Shown here one piece after another: positions 48,487 through 57,237 of a DNA stretch of 64,000 bases. The notes below the pieces were generated by a model. It worked only from the letters and a program-made list of their open reading frames with translations. It was not told the origin of the DNA and ran no database searches. The stretch comes from Ruania halotolerans (GTDB taxonomy: Bacteria; Actinomycetota; Actinomycetes; Actinomycetales; Beutenbergiaceae): assembly GCF_021049285.1 (NCBI RefSeq), contig NZ_CP088017.1:1-64000 (forward strand), given 5' to 3'. The position numbers and the translations under genes are program-made. Positions within the stretch are counted from its first letter, which is position 1, and each line of letters begins with the position of its first letter.

Positions 48487-49938
48487 ATGAAGCAGTCCAT
48501 CTCTGCGCGGCGCGTGGCCGACCTTGTCGGCACCCTGGATCACAGGCCGGCGTACGCGGACCTGGCTGACCGGCTGCGCCTCCTGATCGGGGATGGCCGC
48601 ATCGGCTACGACGTCCGACTTCCTGGTGAGCGCGAGCTCACCACGGCATTGGGGGTCTCCCGCACCACGGTGGCGCGGGCCTATGCCCAACTGCGGGACA
48701 ACCAGTTCGCCGCTGCTCGCCAAGGATCGGGCACCTATACCCGGCTCCCGGGCGGCCGGGCGGTGGCGCGCGACCGGGCGATCATGCCGGGAATGGCCGA
48801 TGCTGACGTGATCGACCTCACCTGCGCGGCATCGGGTGCGCCGCCCGAGCTGGCATCCGTCTTCGCCGAGGCGGCGGCGGAACTGCCGGCCTATCTGGGC
48901 AGTACCGGCTACTACCCGCACGGGCTTCCGCTGCTGCAGGAGGAGATTGCCCAGCACTATCGCGACCGAGGACTACCCACCGCACCCGACCAGATCATGG
49001 TGACAGCCGGCGCACTCGCCGCAGTGGCGATCACGGCCACGGCGCTGGGCGGGCGTGGCCGGCGCACCCTCGTCGAGACGCCGACCTACCCGAACGCGGT
49101 TCGAGCGTTGCGGCATGCGGGCGGCCGGCTCATCACTACCCCGGTGGATCCGGGCGGCTGGATTCTGGAGGACGTCGGCGAGGTGCTGCGCCGCACCCGC
49201 CCGACGCTCGCCTACCTGGTTCCTGACTTCCAGAATCCGACTGGTCTGCTGATGAGTGAGTCCGAGCGAGAGGTCTACGCCGCTCACCTGCGCCGTGCCG
49301 GCACGGTCGCGATCGTGGACGAGGCACACGCCGGCCTGGCGCTGGATCCGCTGACCATGCCGGCGCCGTTCGCGGCGTTCGCACCCACCGCCATCACGGT
49401 TGGTTCGGCGAGCAAGTCACACTGGGGCGGCTTGCGGGTCGGCTGGATCCGGACCCCGGATTCCCGCTATGGCGGGAAGAAGGTGCTCGAGCAGCTCACC
49501 GACGCTCGAGTGGGCCTTGACCTGGGGACGGCCGCGATGGAACAGCTCGTCATGACGAAGCTGTTCGGCCGGCCCGAGATTATCGAGGGCCACCTCACGC
49601 GGGTACGGGAGCAGCGGGACGCGCTGGCCGCAGAGATCGGAGCTCGCTTGCCCTCCTGGCGGTTCCGGCTCCCGAACGGTGGCCTGTCGCTGTGGTGCGA
49701 GCTACCTGAGGCGCTGAGTACCGCCGTCTGCGCGGAGGCGGAGCGCCACGGCGTCTACCTCGTGCCGGGCCCCGTCTTCGCCGCCGAAGGTGGGCTCGAC
49801 CGGTTCCTTCGCATCCCGTGGACGAGGCCGGCGGCGGAGCTGGTCGATGCAGTCGAACGGTTGGTGCTGGCGTGGGAGCAGGTCTCGACCGCAGCGCGCC
49901 CGGGCCGGCCGATCACGTCGCGTGTGGTTGTTGCCTAA
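48487..49938 (+). CDS. MocR-type regulator (GntR HTH fused to aminotransferase domain)
   Basis: About 483 residues. N-terminal GntR HTH (about 20-90; DVRLPGERELTTALGVSRTT), then a fold-type I aminotransferase domain with PLP lysine about residue 310 in VGSASKSHWGGLRVGW and the segment YLVPDFQNPTG. Such proteins sense PLP or an amino compound rather than act as enzymes. ATG 48487 follows AAGGTGG; a GTG at 48478 is possible. It is divergent from the YczE-like gene, which it probably regulates. Confidence 0.9.
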   Translation: MKQSISARRVADLVGTLDHRPAYADLADRLRLLIGDGRIGYDVRLPGERELTTALGVSRTTVARAYAQLRDNQFAAARQGSGTYTRLPGGRAVARDRAIMPGMADADVIDLTCAASGAPPELASVFAEAAAELPAYLGSTGYYPHGLPLLQEEIAQHYRDRGLPTAPDQIMVTAGALAAVAITATALGGRGRRTLVETPTYPNAVRALRHAGGRLITTPVDPGGWILEDVGEVLRRTRPTLAYLVPDFQNPTGLLMSESEREVYAAHLRRAGTVAIVDEAHAGLALDPLTMPAPFAAFAPTAITVGSASKSHWGGLRVGWIRTPDSRYGGKKVLEQLTDARVGLDLGTAAMEQLVMTKLFGRPEIIEGHLTRVREQRDALAAEIGARLPSWRFRLPNGGLSLWCELPEALSTAVCAEAERHGVYLVPGPVFAAEGGLDRFLRIPWTRPAAELVDAVERLVLAWEQVSTAARPGRPITSRVVVA

Positions 49939-49957
49939 TCGACGCTCGTGAGCGCGC

Positions 49958-49988
49958 TTGACCTCAACCATAGGTGAAGTTTCAGACT
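49958..49988 (+). promoter_or_regulatory. MerR/SoxR-type promoter of the quinone oxidoreductase gene
   Basis: -35 TTGACC (49958-49963) and -10 CAGACT (49983-49988) are separated by 19 bases, the long spacer typical of MerR-family activation. The spacer starts TCAACCATAGGTGA, closely similar to the promoter at 54694-54724. Both may therefore be targets of the SoxR-like protein encoded at 54711. Confidence 0.6.
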
Positions 49989-50043
49989 GAACAACGAAGG
50001 GGCGGCGGTGCCGCCCGGAGCGATCGTTGACGAGGTGGAATGC

Positions 50044-51012
50044 ATGCGTGCAGTACAAGTGTCCCAGTACGGCGGGCCGGATGTTCTGGTCCCAGTGGAA
50101 CTCGCGGACCCGCAGGCCGAGGCGGGTGAGGTCATCGTCCGTACGGCAGCGATCGACACCATCTACCTCGAGACGCAGATTCGCGGTGGATGGGGTGAGA
50201 TGTTCGGCGTCACGCTGCCGTACGTGCCCGGCGGCGCGGCCGCGGGGACCGTGGTCTCGGTAGGCCCGGACGTCGAGGCCTCATGGCAGGGACGGCGAGT
50301 GCTCGTGGGGGTGGGCACCCAGGGCGCGTACGCCGAGCTCGTCCGGGCCGGCATCGACCAGCTGGTGCCGGTCCCGGACGGCCTCGGTCTGCGCGAGGCA
50401 GCCGCTCTGGCGCACGACGGTGTCACTGGGATGGGAATCCTGGAGGCCATGGCCATCAAGCCGAGCGAGCGAGTACTCATCCTCGGAGCCGCGGGAGGGA
50501 TGGGCACGCTACTCGTTCAGCTCGCACATGGAGCAGGCGCTCATGTGATCGGAGCAGCCCGGGGGGCCGAGAAACTGGGCCTGGTCGATCGGCTGGGCGC
50601 GGACACCGTGGTCGACTACTCCGAGGACGGCTGGATCGAGCGAGTGCGGGATGCTCTCGACGGGCAGGATCTTGACGTGCTGCTCGATGGCGTCGGCGGC
50701 GAGCTTGGCACCGCGGCGTTCGGCCTCGTGGGCCGCGGTGGTCGCGTCTCGGCCCACGGCGCCGCGAGCGGCGATTTCGCCGAACTGGACGAGACGCAGG
50801 TGCGCGACCGGGGCATCCTGGTCAGGGGAATCGAGGATGTGCAGTTCGACCCACCCGAGGCGGCCCGGTTGGCGGCCCGGGCGCTCGACGAGGCGGCGGC
50901 CGGGCGGATGCGCCCGGTGATCGGGCGAGAGTTCGCGTTGTCCGATGCGGCCGAGGCGCACCGTGCGATCGAGGCACGCTCGATTCCAGGGAAGGCCCTC
51001 CTCATCCCTTGA
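50044..51012 (+). CDS. Quinone oxidoreductase-like NADPH dehydrogenase (MDR family)
   Basis: About 322 residues, medium-chain dehydrogenase fold. N-terminal MRAVQVSQYGGPDVLVPVEL, then VPGGAAAGTVVSVGPDVE and the Rossmann motif LILGAAGGMGTLLVQLAHGAG. No structural zinc cysteines are visible, fitting the zinc-free quinone oxidoreductase branch. ATG 50044 follows GAGGTGGA; 12 more residues are possible from a start at 50008. The SoxR-type promoter upstream suggests induction by redox-cycling compounds. Confidence 0.9.
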   Translation: MRAVQVSQYGGPDVLVPVELADPQAEAGEVIVRTAAIDTIYLETQIRGGWGEMFGVTLPYVPGGAAAGTVVSVGPDVEASWQGRRVLVGVGTQGAYAELVRAGIDQLVPVPDGLGLREAAALAHDGVTGMGILEAMAIKPSERVLILGAAGGMGTLLVQLAHGAGAHVIGAARGAEKLGLVDRLGADTVVDYSEDGWIERVRDALDGQDLDVLLDGVGGELGTAAFGLVGRGGRVSAHGAASGDFAELDETQVRDRGILVRGIEDVQFDPPEAARLAARALDEAAAGRMRPVIGREFALSDAAEAHRAIEARSIPGKALLIP

Positions 51013-51077
51013 CTGGCGATGATTCGCACGGACATCGAAATGTCATGGCGCTGCCCGTGTGAGAGCCCGATACTGGC

Positions 51078-51383
51078 GTGATGTTGGCTCTGAGCGAGAT
51101 CGCCACAGTGAAGGTGACGGTCGATGACAGATGGTGCTCCGACGTCGCCGACTCCGTGGGGGAACGCTGGGGGCTCGCCCCCGGTTCGCTGCGATGGTGG
51201 CGCTCATCCGCGACGCATGTGTTCGTCGTTCCGCCGGAGGTGGATACGCGCGGTGTGATGTACGCGCGCTTCGCGCCTCGGGCGACTGCAGCGGGTGACC
51301 GGCTCGCTGCTGGAACCGATGCCGCGCAGCAACAGCTCCTAGTCGAGACTGCGTGCGAGTTGCGTGGCTCGTCGTCGCTCTAG
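51078..51383 (+). CDS. Short hypothetical protein, possibly a truncated phosphotransferase
   Basis: A 101-residue frame. The middle part GSLRWWRSSATHVFVVPPEV followed by GVMYARFAP resembles the N-terminal beta strands of aminoglycoside-phosphotransferase-like kinases. No catalytic HGD or DFD segment follows, as the frame stops after about 100 residues. It is either a remnant of such a kinase or an unrelated small protein. No strong ribosome site is visible. Confidence 0.4.
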   Translation: MMLALSEIATVKVTVDDRWCSDVADSVGERWGLAPGSLRWWRSSATHVFVVPPEVDTRGVMYARFAPRATAAGDRLAAGTDAAQQQLLVETACELRGSSSL

Positions 51384-51454
51384 GGTGGCTCAGTGCGTCC
51401 GATAGCGTGAGTCGCACCGGCGATCGTCGGCCGCACAGACTCTGAAGGAGCGCC

Positions 51455-52192
51455 ATGCCTGGGACTTTGGGAACGTCTTTCGGTGCGGCGACCACCGCCT
51501 ACGAGGCGGGTCGTCCGTCCTACCCGGCGGCCGCCGTCGACTGGATGCTCGCCGGTGCCCGGCGTGAGTTGACCGACATCGTCGACGTCGGTGCAGGCAC
51601 CGGCAAGCTGACTGCGGCGCTGGTGGGCGAAGGCCGCAGCGTCACCGCGATCGACCCGGACCAGGCGATGCTCACCACCTTGGCGGGCAACCTGCCCGAG
51701 GTGAGTACCGCCGTCGGGACGGCGGAGCACCTGCCTCTGGTGGAGGCGAGCCACGATGCGGCCGTGCTCGGGCAGGCCTGGCACTGGGTGGACCCGGCCA
51801 CAGCATCGGCGGAAATCGCGCGCGTGCTGCGGCCGGGCGGCGTGCTCGGCCTGATCTGGAACATCCGCGACGAACGCACCGAGTGGGTGGCCCGGATGAG
51901 CCGCATCATCCATCTCAGCGCCGCCGAGCAGCTGATCTCCGGTACCGGGCCGCAGATCGCTGCGCCGTTCGGTGAGGTCGAGCTGGAGCGGATCGAGTGG
52001 AGCCGGCGAATGGACCGGGCAACGATCGAGGCGATGGTGGCCTCGCGCAGCTACTACATCACCGCCAGTGATGATGATCGGAGCCGCATCGACGGCGGCC
52101 TGGCCGCGCTCCTCGACGAGTTGGGCCTGACCGCCGCCGATGCCAGCATCGACTTCCCCTACGTCACGGTGGCCTACCGCGCCACGCGTTGA
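51455..52192 (+). CDS. Class I SAM-dependent methyltransferase
   Basis: About 245 residues. SAM-binding motif I VDVGAGTGKL near residue 43, acidic residue in VTAIDPDQAML, then GTAEHLPLVEASHDAAVLGQ and VLRPGGVLGLIWN. GAAGGAG lies seven bases before the ATG. Substrate unknown. Its 3' end overlaps the convergent MFS gene by 19 bases. Confidence 0.88.
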   Translation: MPGTLGTSFGAATTAYEAGRPSYPAAAVDWMLAGARRELTDIVDVGAGTGKLTAALVGEGRSVTAIDPDQAMLTTLAGNLPEVSTAVGTAEHLPLVEASHDAAVLGQAWHWVDPATASAEIARVLRPGGVLGLIWNIRDERTEWVARMSRIIHLSAAEQLISGTGPQIAAPFGEVELERIEWSRRMDRATIEAMVASRSYYITASDDDRSRIDGGLAALLDELGLTAADASIDFPYVTVAYRATR

Positions 52193-53433
52193 TCGGCGTC
52201 CGGTCTGTCTGGCGCAACGTCAGGTGCAGCGACCGGCGCGATGTCGCGCGGTCGTGCGGTGAAGAGCGCCACCACGGTCAGCACCGCCCAGAGTGCCGCG
52301 ATCACTGCGGCCGCACCCTGCAGGCTCCACGCCTCGGTGAGCGCAGCGGCGCCCATGATGCCGATCCCTGGTGCGAGGCTGAGCAGTGCGTTCTGCGTGC
52401 CCATGACGCGCCCACGCATGGCGTCCGGGATGTGTTCGAGCGAGAGCACGCCCACCAGTCCGCCGAACAGTCCGCTGGCCAGCCCCACCACGAATGCGCC
52501 GATGAGGATCAGCGGTGTGGAGTGCAGCGTCGCGATGACGATGAACCCGAGCGTCGCACCGATCATCCCGGTCCGCAGCCACGCAGCGCGGGCGCCGCCC
52601 GGCTTGGCGAGCACTGCGTAGATGCCACTGCCGATCAGGAGCCCAACCGCGAGTGCGCTGAGCACGAACCCGAGCAGCGCCGTCTCATTCACGGCCGTGA
52701 AGTGCACGGGAAGAACCAGACCCTGAAAGCTCGCCAGCACCACGCCGCTGACCACACTGATGGCCGTGAGCAGGATCAGGATCCGGCTGCGCACCAGCGT
52801 GGACCACCCTTCGCGGAACTGATGGACGGCGCTGCGTGGTGCGGTTGCGTCGGTGGCGGCGGTGATGGCGCCGAGGCGCTTCGGGATGGTGAAGGTGATG
52901 AGCGCGGCGACCAAGGACGTGCCCGCCGTCACCCACAGCACGCTCGAACCCTCGAGAAGTGCCACCAGCGTGCCCGCGATGGCTGGTCCCACCACGAGCG
53001 CCGCGGCGCCGATCGACTCGCGGATCCCGAGCAGCCGTTCCTTCGAGAGCCCGCTCTCGGCCACGATCGCCGGCAGCAGCGCCTCACGGGCGGTTTGGCC
53101 GGGAATGTCGCCGAGTGAGCCGATCACGCCGAACAGGACGAAGATGCCGACCGTGAGATCGGTGAACAGGTCGATGAACGGCAGCGCGGCCACGGCGGCA
53201 GCCGAGAGCACGTCGGTGACCACGGAGGAGGTGCGCCGGTTGATCCGGTCGATCACCACGCCCATGAAGATCCCGGCCAGGAAGGCCGGGATCGCTGTGG
53301 CCGCGGCTACGGTGCCCGCGCCCAGCACGCTGCCGGTGCTTTGCAGCACCACGAGCGGGATGGCGATCGCGGCGATCGAGTTCCCGAGCAGGGAGAACAC
53401 GTAGGAGGCGAAGTAGGTGAGGGAGTAGCGCAT
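52174..53433 (-). CDS. MFS transporter
   Basis: About 419 residues, twelve predicted membrane helices, of the MFS_3 drug-efflux type (MGVVIDRINRRTSS between helices 2 and 3). It lies downstream of a MerR gene on the same strand, with a MerR-type promoter in between. The -10 box is so close to the ATG that the message may be leaderless. Probably a regulated efflux pump; substrate unknown. Confidence 0.9.
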   Translation of the reverse strand: MRYSLTYFASYVFSLLGNSIAAIAIPLVVLQSTGSVLGAGTVAAATAIPAFLAGIFMGVVIDRINRRTSSVVTDVLSAAAVAALPFIDLFTDLTVGIFVLFGVIGSLGDIPGQTAREALLPAIVAESGLSKERLLGIRESIGAAALVVGPAIAGTLVALLEGSSVLWVTAGTSLVAALITFTIPKRLGAITAATDATAPRSAVHQFREGWSTLVRSRILILLTAISVVSGVVLASFQGLVLPVHFTAVNETALLGFVLSALAVGLLIGSGIYAVLAKPGGARAAWLRTGMIGATLGFIVIATLHSTPLILIGAFVVGLASGLFGGLVGVLSLEHIPDAMRGRVMGTQNALLSLAPGIGIMGAAALTEAWSLQGAAAVIAALWAVLTVVALFTARPRDIAPVAAPDVAPDRPDADQRVAR

Positions 53434-53439
53434 GCCCTC

Positions 53440-53470
53440 ATTCGAAACTATGACGTTACGATAAGGTCAA
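53440..53470 (-). promoter_or_regulatory. MerR-type promoter of the MFS gene
   Basis: On the minus strand, -35 TTGACC (53465-53470) and -10 TCGAAT (53440-53445) have a 19-base spacer containing the near-palindrome TATCGTAACGTCATA. That is a typical MerR-family operator. The predicted start of transcription is at or next to the ATG at 53433. Confidence 0.55.
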
Positions 53471-53479
53471 GGCCCGCGG

Positions 53480-54199
53480 TCAAGGCTCATAGTCGAGGCG
53501 TGCGAGGACGTCGAGCTGCGGCTCGGTGAACGCCTGTGCGCGGTACTGCTCGAGCAGGTCGTTGACGCGGGCGTTCTGCAGCTCAGGCATCGGTGCGGCG
53601 GCGAGCAGAGTCCGTAGCTCGTTCGCGATCCGATCGCGCTCTGCCTCGGGCGTGGACTCGGTGACCGCCAGTAATCCGCCTATCGCTGCGGACAGCAGGT
53701 TCCGCAGCCGCGGATCGGTTCCCATAGCCTCGGCGTGTGCGCGCACCTGCGCATGGGTGGCTGGATCGCCGGCGCTCATCAACAGAGTGAGGTCGGCCTC
53801 CAGGCGTCTCGCTGCTGCGTCGGTGAGAAAGTTGCGCGCCAGTTCGTCCAACTCCCCGTAGCTCGCCGGCGCTTCAGGCAGCGGCGATGTCCGGGCCGCG
53901 CGGACGATCTCGAGCTGGCGGGTGAGCGTGGCGATCTGATCGCGCAGCGCCTCCTCCAGGCCGGCGAGCTCGTCCTCGATTCCGGTGCCGGGCAGGTCGA
54001 GGAGCCCGCGGATGCGATCGAGCCCGAGGCCGAGGCCGACGAGGTGACGGATGCGAAGGAGGCGCGTTGCGTCCAGCACGGAGTACTCGCGATAGCCGTT
54101 GATCCGCCGCTCCGGCTCCGGCAGCAGCCCGATCTGGTGATAGTGCCGCACGGTGCGCGAGGTGACGCCCGCGAGCTCGGCCAGCTCTCCGATCCGCAT
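53480..54199 (-). CDS. MerR-family transcriptional regulator
   Basis: About 239 residues. N-terminal HTH (MRIGELAELAGVTSRTVRHY, then GLLPEPERRINGYREY), a coiled-coil dimer helix (about 75-100) and a helical effector domain of about 130 residues. GGGAGG precedes ATG 54199; an in-frame GTG two codons upstream (54205) is also possible. It lies just upstream of the MFS gene and probably activates it when bound to a drug. Confidence 0.9.
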   Translation of the reverse strand: MRIGELAELAGVTSRTVRHYHQIGLLPEPERRINGYREYSVLDATRLLRIRHLVGLGLGLDRIRGLLDLPGTGIEDELAGLEEALRDQIATLTRQLEIVRAARTSPLPEAPASYGELDELARNFLTDAAARRLEADLTLLMSAGDPATHAQVRAHAEAMGTDPRLRNLLSAAIGGLLAVTESTPEAERDRIANELRTLLAAAPMPELQNARVNDLLEQYRAQAFTEPQLDVLARLDYEP

Positions 54200-54254
54200 C
54201 TGCACCTCCCGGTGGCAGCCTATGCGGCGGTCGTGACCTCACGGCGGCTGACAC

Positions 54255-54650
54255 TCAGCGAACGGCGATGGCATCGATCTCGACGAGCAAGTCCGGATGG
54301 CCGAGCGCGCTGACTTGCGAGAGAACCCCGGGAGGGCTCACCGATGCTGCGGCGAAGGCGCGGTCGAGGACGTCACCTGCGCCGGCCTGGAACGCTTCGA
54401 CGTCGGTGACGTGTGTGTTGAGCTGGACGACGTCGCTCAACGTCATGCCGGCGGCTTCGAGAACCCGGTGGACGTTGGCGAGAGTGAGTTCAACCTGCGC
54501 GCGCAAGTCGCCCGGGTGCTGCGGTTCGCCGTCGTCGGACATCGCCGTTTGACCGGACACGAACAGCCACGATGAGGGTGCGGTGACCAGCACGCCCTGA
54601 TCGTCGGCGAAGTGCCAGTTGAAGGGGTTGATGCTCGTCTTGTCAGCCAT
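54255..54650 (-). CDS. RidA family protein
   Basis: About 131 residues, YjgF/RidA fold, usually a trimer that hydrolyses reactive enamine/imine intermediates. Family features: [16 protein letters not shown] near residue 28, a central [20 protein letters not shown], and [16 protein letters not shown] at the end. GGGAGA precedes the ATG. It is divergent from soxR and expressed from a SoxR-type promoter, so it may be induced by redox stress. Confidence 0.9.
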   Translation of the reverse strand: MADKTSINPFNWHFADDQGVLVTAPSSWLFVSGQTAMSDDGEPQHPGDLRAQVELTLANVHRVLEAAGMTLSDVVQLNTHVTDVEAFQAGAGDVLDRAFAAASVSPPGVLSQVSALGHPDLLVEIDAIAVR

Positions 54651-54693
54651 GTGCGTCTCCCATCTGTCCGAGCGCCCTGCCAGGACGAGGTCG

Positions 54694-54724
54694 ACGCTAG
54701 AATCTCAACCATGGTTAAGGTCAA
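54694..54724 (-). promoter_or_regulatory. SoxR-type promoter of ridA
   Basis: On the minus strand, -35 TTGACC (54719-54724) and -10 TAGCGT (54694-54699) have a 19-base spacer. The spacer holds the palindrome AACCATGGTT inside TTAACCATGGTTGAG. The palindrome covers the soxR start codon on the other strand, so SoxR bound here would also affect its own gene. Confidence 0.65.
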
Positions 54725-55172
54725 ACCGCGCGCGACGCTGACACCCGGCGAGGTTGCCGCCCGTGCCGGGGTGGCCGTGTCGGCGCTGCACTTCTACGAG
54801 CGCGAGGGCCTGATCAGCAGCACCCGGACCGCCGGGAATCAGCGCAGGTACCGCCGCGACGTGCTCCGCCGGCTCGCTTTCGTGCGGGTCGCTCAGCGCG
54901 TGGGCATCCCGCTAGCGCGCGTGCGCGATGAGCTGTCCCGCCTGCCCGACGAGCGCACTCCCAGCCGACGAGATTGGCAGCGCCTCTCCGCGGCCTGGCG
55001 CGAGGAGCTCGAGGAGCGGATCCGCGGGCTCGAACAACTTCGGGACGATTTCACCAGCTGCATCGGTTGTGGCTGCCTCTCCCTGCGGCAGTGCGCGCTC
55101 GCCAACCCGGGGGACGCGTTGGGCGGGCACGGGCCGGGCCCGCGTCTGCTCAAGGACGAGTCGAGCAGCTGA
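54711..55172 (+). CDS. soxR: Redox-sensitive transcriptional activator SoxR
   Basis: About 153 residues. MerR-type HTH ([20 protein letters not shown]), dimerisation helix and a C-terminal cysteine cluster Cys117, Cys120, Cys122, Cys128 ([12 protein letters not shown]), which binds the [2Fe-2S] sensor cluster of SoxR. ATG 54711 gives the standard family start; the frame is open to 54612 but overlaps the divergent ridA. No ribosome site is evident before this ATG, so the transcript may be leaderless. Likely targets are ridA and the quinone oxidoreductase gene. Confidence 0.92.
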   Translation: MVKVKPRATLTPGEVAARAGVAVSALHFYEREGLISSTRTAGNQRRYRRDVLRRLAFVRVAQRVGIPLARVRDELSRLPDERTPSRRDWQRLSAAWREELEERIRGLEQLRDDFTSCIGCGCLSLRQCALANPGDALGGHGPGPRLLKDESSS

Positions 55173-55226
55173 TCCCGCGGTCTGACCGGGCGGCCCGCGG
55201 TTCTGACCAGCGCGTGCGCGCCCTCA

Positions 55227-56201
55227 CTACGCCGGGGGCGTGCCCTTGGGTGCCGGGCCGAGGTCGCTGAGCAGATCGCCCATGCGCTTGTACGCGCGGT
55301 TGCGGTAGGCGATCAGTTCGGCGCGTGTCTCGTCGTCGAAGTCACCGGTCAGGCCCTTGCCGTTCTTCGCCCCATGCCGTCCGGCCGCCACGGCGTCGGA
55401 GATCAACGACGGCGTCCCGAGCCTTTCGCCGTACGCCTCGCCCAGGGTGGTGTAGCCATTGGCGTAGACGTCCAGGCCGGCCTGGTCGGCGATGGCGAAC
55501 GGGCCGAAGAAGCCCAGCCGGTAGCCGAACGTGGTGCGCACGATCGTGTCGACGTCCTCGACGGTGGCCACGCCCTCCTCGACGACGGCGGTCGCCTCCT
55601 TCAGGAGGGCGTACTGGAGGCGGTTCAGAACCATGCCCGGGGTGTCGGCCACCTGGGCGCCCTCCCGGCCGATGCGCACGAGGAGAGCCTTGATGGCCTC
55701 GACGACGTCCGCCGTCGTGGCCTCTCCGGCGACCAGCTCGACCCCGGGAATGAAGGGGGCGGGGTTGGAGAAGTGCACGGTGAGGAAGCGCTCGGGGTGC
55801 TGCACGGCGGGGACGAGCACGTGCACCGGGATGGTGGAGGTGTTGGTGCCGATGATCGCGTCCGGGCGGGCGGCGGCGCTGATGCGGGCGAGGACGTCGT
55901 GCTTGACGTCGGCGCGCTCGAAGACGGCCTCCTCGATGAGGTCCACGTCCGCCACGGCCTCCTCGAGGGAGTCGGCGGCGGTGAGGTTGGTGCGGATCCG
56001 GTCCGTGCTGCCCGGCTCGTACAGGCCGTCGGCTTCGAACTCGGCGGCCTCGCGCAGGAGTCGCTCCCGGCCGGCCTGGGTGGCCTCGGGGGTGGTGTCA
56101 ACGATCGTGGTGCGGATCCCGGCGTTGGCGAAGATCTGTGCGATGCCACCGCCCATGTAGCCGGCGCCGACGACGGTGACGGTTTCGATGGTCCTGCTCA
56201 T
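55227..56201 (-). CDS. 3-hydroxyacyl-CoA dehydrogenase family protein
   Basis: About 324 residues. N-terminal NAD-binding Rossmann domain (TVVGAGYMGGGIAQIFANAG), then GTNTSTIPV and HFSNPAPFIPGVELV around the catalytic His. The C-terminal all-helical domain contains GFVAN-like TPGMVLNRLQYALLKEA. The short stand-alone form acts on small hydroxyacids or sugar acids as well as acyl-CoA. Its ATG overlaps the stop of the TIM-barrel gene upstream, so they form an operon, and a role in sugar-acid breakdown is more likely than fatty-acid oxidation. Confidence 0.85.
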   Translation of the reverse strand: MSRTIETVTVVGAGYMGGGIAQIFANAGIRTTIVDTTPEATQAGRERLLREAAEFEADGLYEPGSTDRIRTNLTAADSLEEAVADVDLIEEAVFERADVKHDVLARISAAARPDAIIGTNTSTIPVHVLVPAVQHPERFLTVHFSNPAPFIPGVELVAGEATTADVVEAIKALLVRIGREGAQVADTPGMVLNRLQYALLKEATAVVEEGVATVEDVDTIVRTTFGYRLGFFGPFAIADQAGLDVYANGYTTLGEAYGERLGTPSLISDAVAAGRHGAKNGKGLTGDFDDETRAELIAYRNRAYKRMGDLLSDLGPAPKGTPPA

Positions 56202-57199
56202 GCGGAGGCTCCCTGCTGGTTGGTGGGCTGGTCGGGTCGGTTCAGGGCCGAGCCCACCACCTGGCGAATGTAGTCACGGTTCTCGGCGCACACCCCGATG
56301 GAGTCGCTGCCGTAGTGCTCGGTGCAGAACGGGCCGCGGTAGCCGAGTTCGATCGCGCGGCGGATGACTGCACGGTAGTTGATCACGCCGTACTTCAGCG
56401 GTACTGGTGCGGAGGAGTAGGAGCCGGTGGCCGGGTCCTCGTCGCGGGTGTAGTTCTTGATGTGCCAGAAGTTGCAGTACGGCAGCACGGTCTCGAATAG
56501 GTCGATCATGCCCGGCGAGCTGGGGATCGGGCGGTGCAGGCGCACCAGGTTGCCGATGTCTGGGTTCAGGCCGACGGCGTCGTGGCCGACGTCCTTGACG
56601 AACTGCACCGCGTCTTCCGGGGTTCCGACGTAGGTGTCCTCGTACATTTCCAGGCTGAGCTGGATGCCGTTGGCGGCGGCGTGGTCGCCGAGCTCGCGGA
56701 TGCGCTCGATGGCGAGGGGGCGCAGTTCCGGATCGTCAACGTGCCCGGGCTCGAGCCAGAACCAGAGCGCCTGCTGCTGCGCTGGGGTGAGGCCCTGCAT
56801 GAAGCCGAGATTGACGATCGAGGCGCCGACCTCGGGGGCGATGTCGAGGAACCGGTGGGCGTCGGCAAGGTTCTGCTCGCCGTTCTTGCGGTCGACCACG
56901 CTGCTGCGCGTCATCGAGATGGAGGAGATGCCCAGGCCTTCGTCGGCCAGCACGCTGCGGAACTCGTTCAGCCGCTCGGGGCTGAGCTTGGCCAGGGAGA
57001 GCCAGGCGTCGGTGGGGTCGATGTGGTCGAAGCCGAGTTCGCGCACCTGGCGGAGCTGGCCGGCCCAGGTGGTGGCGCTCGCGTCCTCAGTGGGCGTGCC
57101 GTCCGGGGTGCGACCGCCGAAGGTGAGCATGTTGCAGGCGATCGGCCAGTTCTCGGCGGTGAGGTCACTGTGCGGGGGCGTCGTTGCTCGCGATTTCAT
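56198..57199 (-). CDS. Sugar phosphate isomerase/epimerase family protein
   Basis: About 333 residues, xylose-isomerase-like TIM barrel. Features: ELGFDHIDPTDAWL, IQLSLEMYEDTYVGTPED with a candidate catalytic Glu, GLNPDIGNLVRLHR and FWHIKNYTRDED with metal-ligand-type residues, and PFCTEHYGSDS. ATG 57199 has no ribosome site; the AT-rich dyad 57198-57213 covers it, so the message may be leaderless or the start may be further in. Upstream member of a two-gene operon with the dehydrogenase. Confidence 0.82.
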   Translation of the reverse strand: MKSRATTPPHSDLTAENWPIACNMLTFGGRTPDGTPTEDASATTWAGQLRQVRELGFDHIDPTDAWLSLAKLSPERLNEFRSVLADEGLGISSISMTRSSVVDRKNGEQNLADAHRFLDIAPEVGASIVNLGFMQGLTPAQQQALWFWLEPGHVDDPELRPLAIERIRELGDHAAANGIQLSLEMYEDTYVGTPEDAVQFVKDVGHDAVGLNPDIGNLVRLHRPIPSSPGMIDLFETVLPYCNFWHIKNYTRDEDPATGSYSSAPVPLKYGVINYRAVIRRAIELGYRGPFCTEHYGSDSIGVCAENRDYIRQVVGSALNRPDQPTNQQGASA

Positions 57200-57213
57200 A
57201 TTATATAGAATAT
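57198..57213 (-). promoter_or_regulatory. AT-rich dyad over the start of the epimerase gene
   Basis: ATATT and AATAT arms (57198-57202 and 57209-57213) flank six bases. The minus strand reads TATTCT and then TATAAT just before ATG 57199. With TATTCT (57207-57212) as the -10 box, transcription would begin at about the ATG. Such AT-rich palindromes are typical of GntR- or IclR-type operators in GC-rich genomes. Confidence 0.5.
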
Positions 57214-57237
57214 CACTGCCCGGCGCGCGGAATCTGA

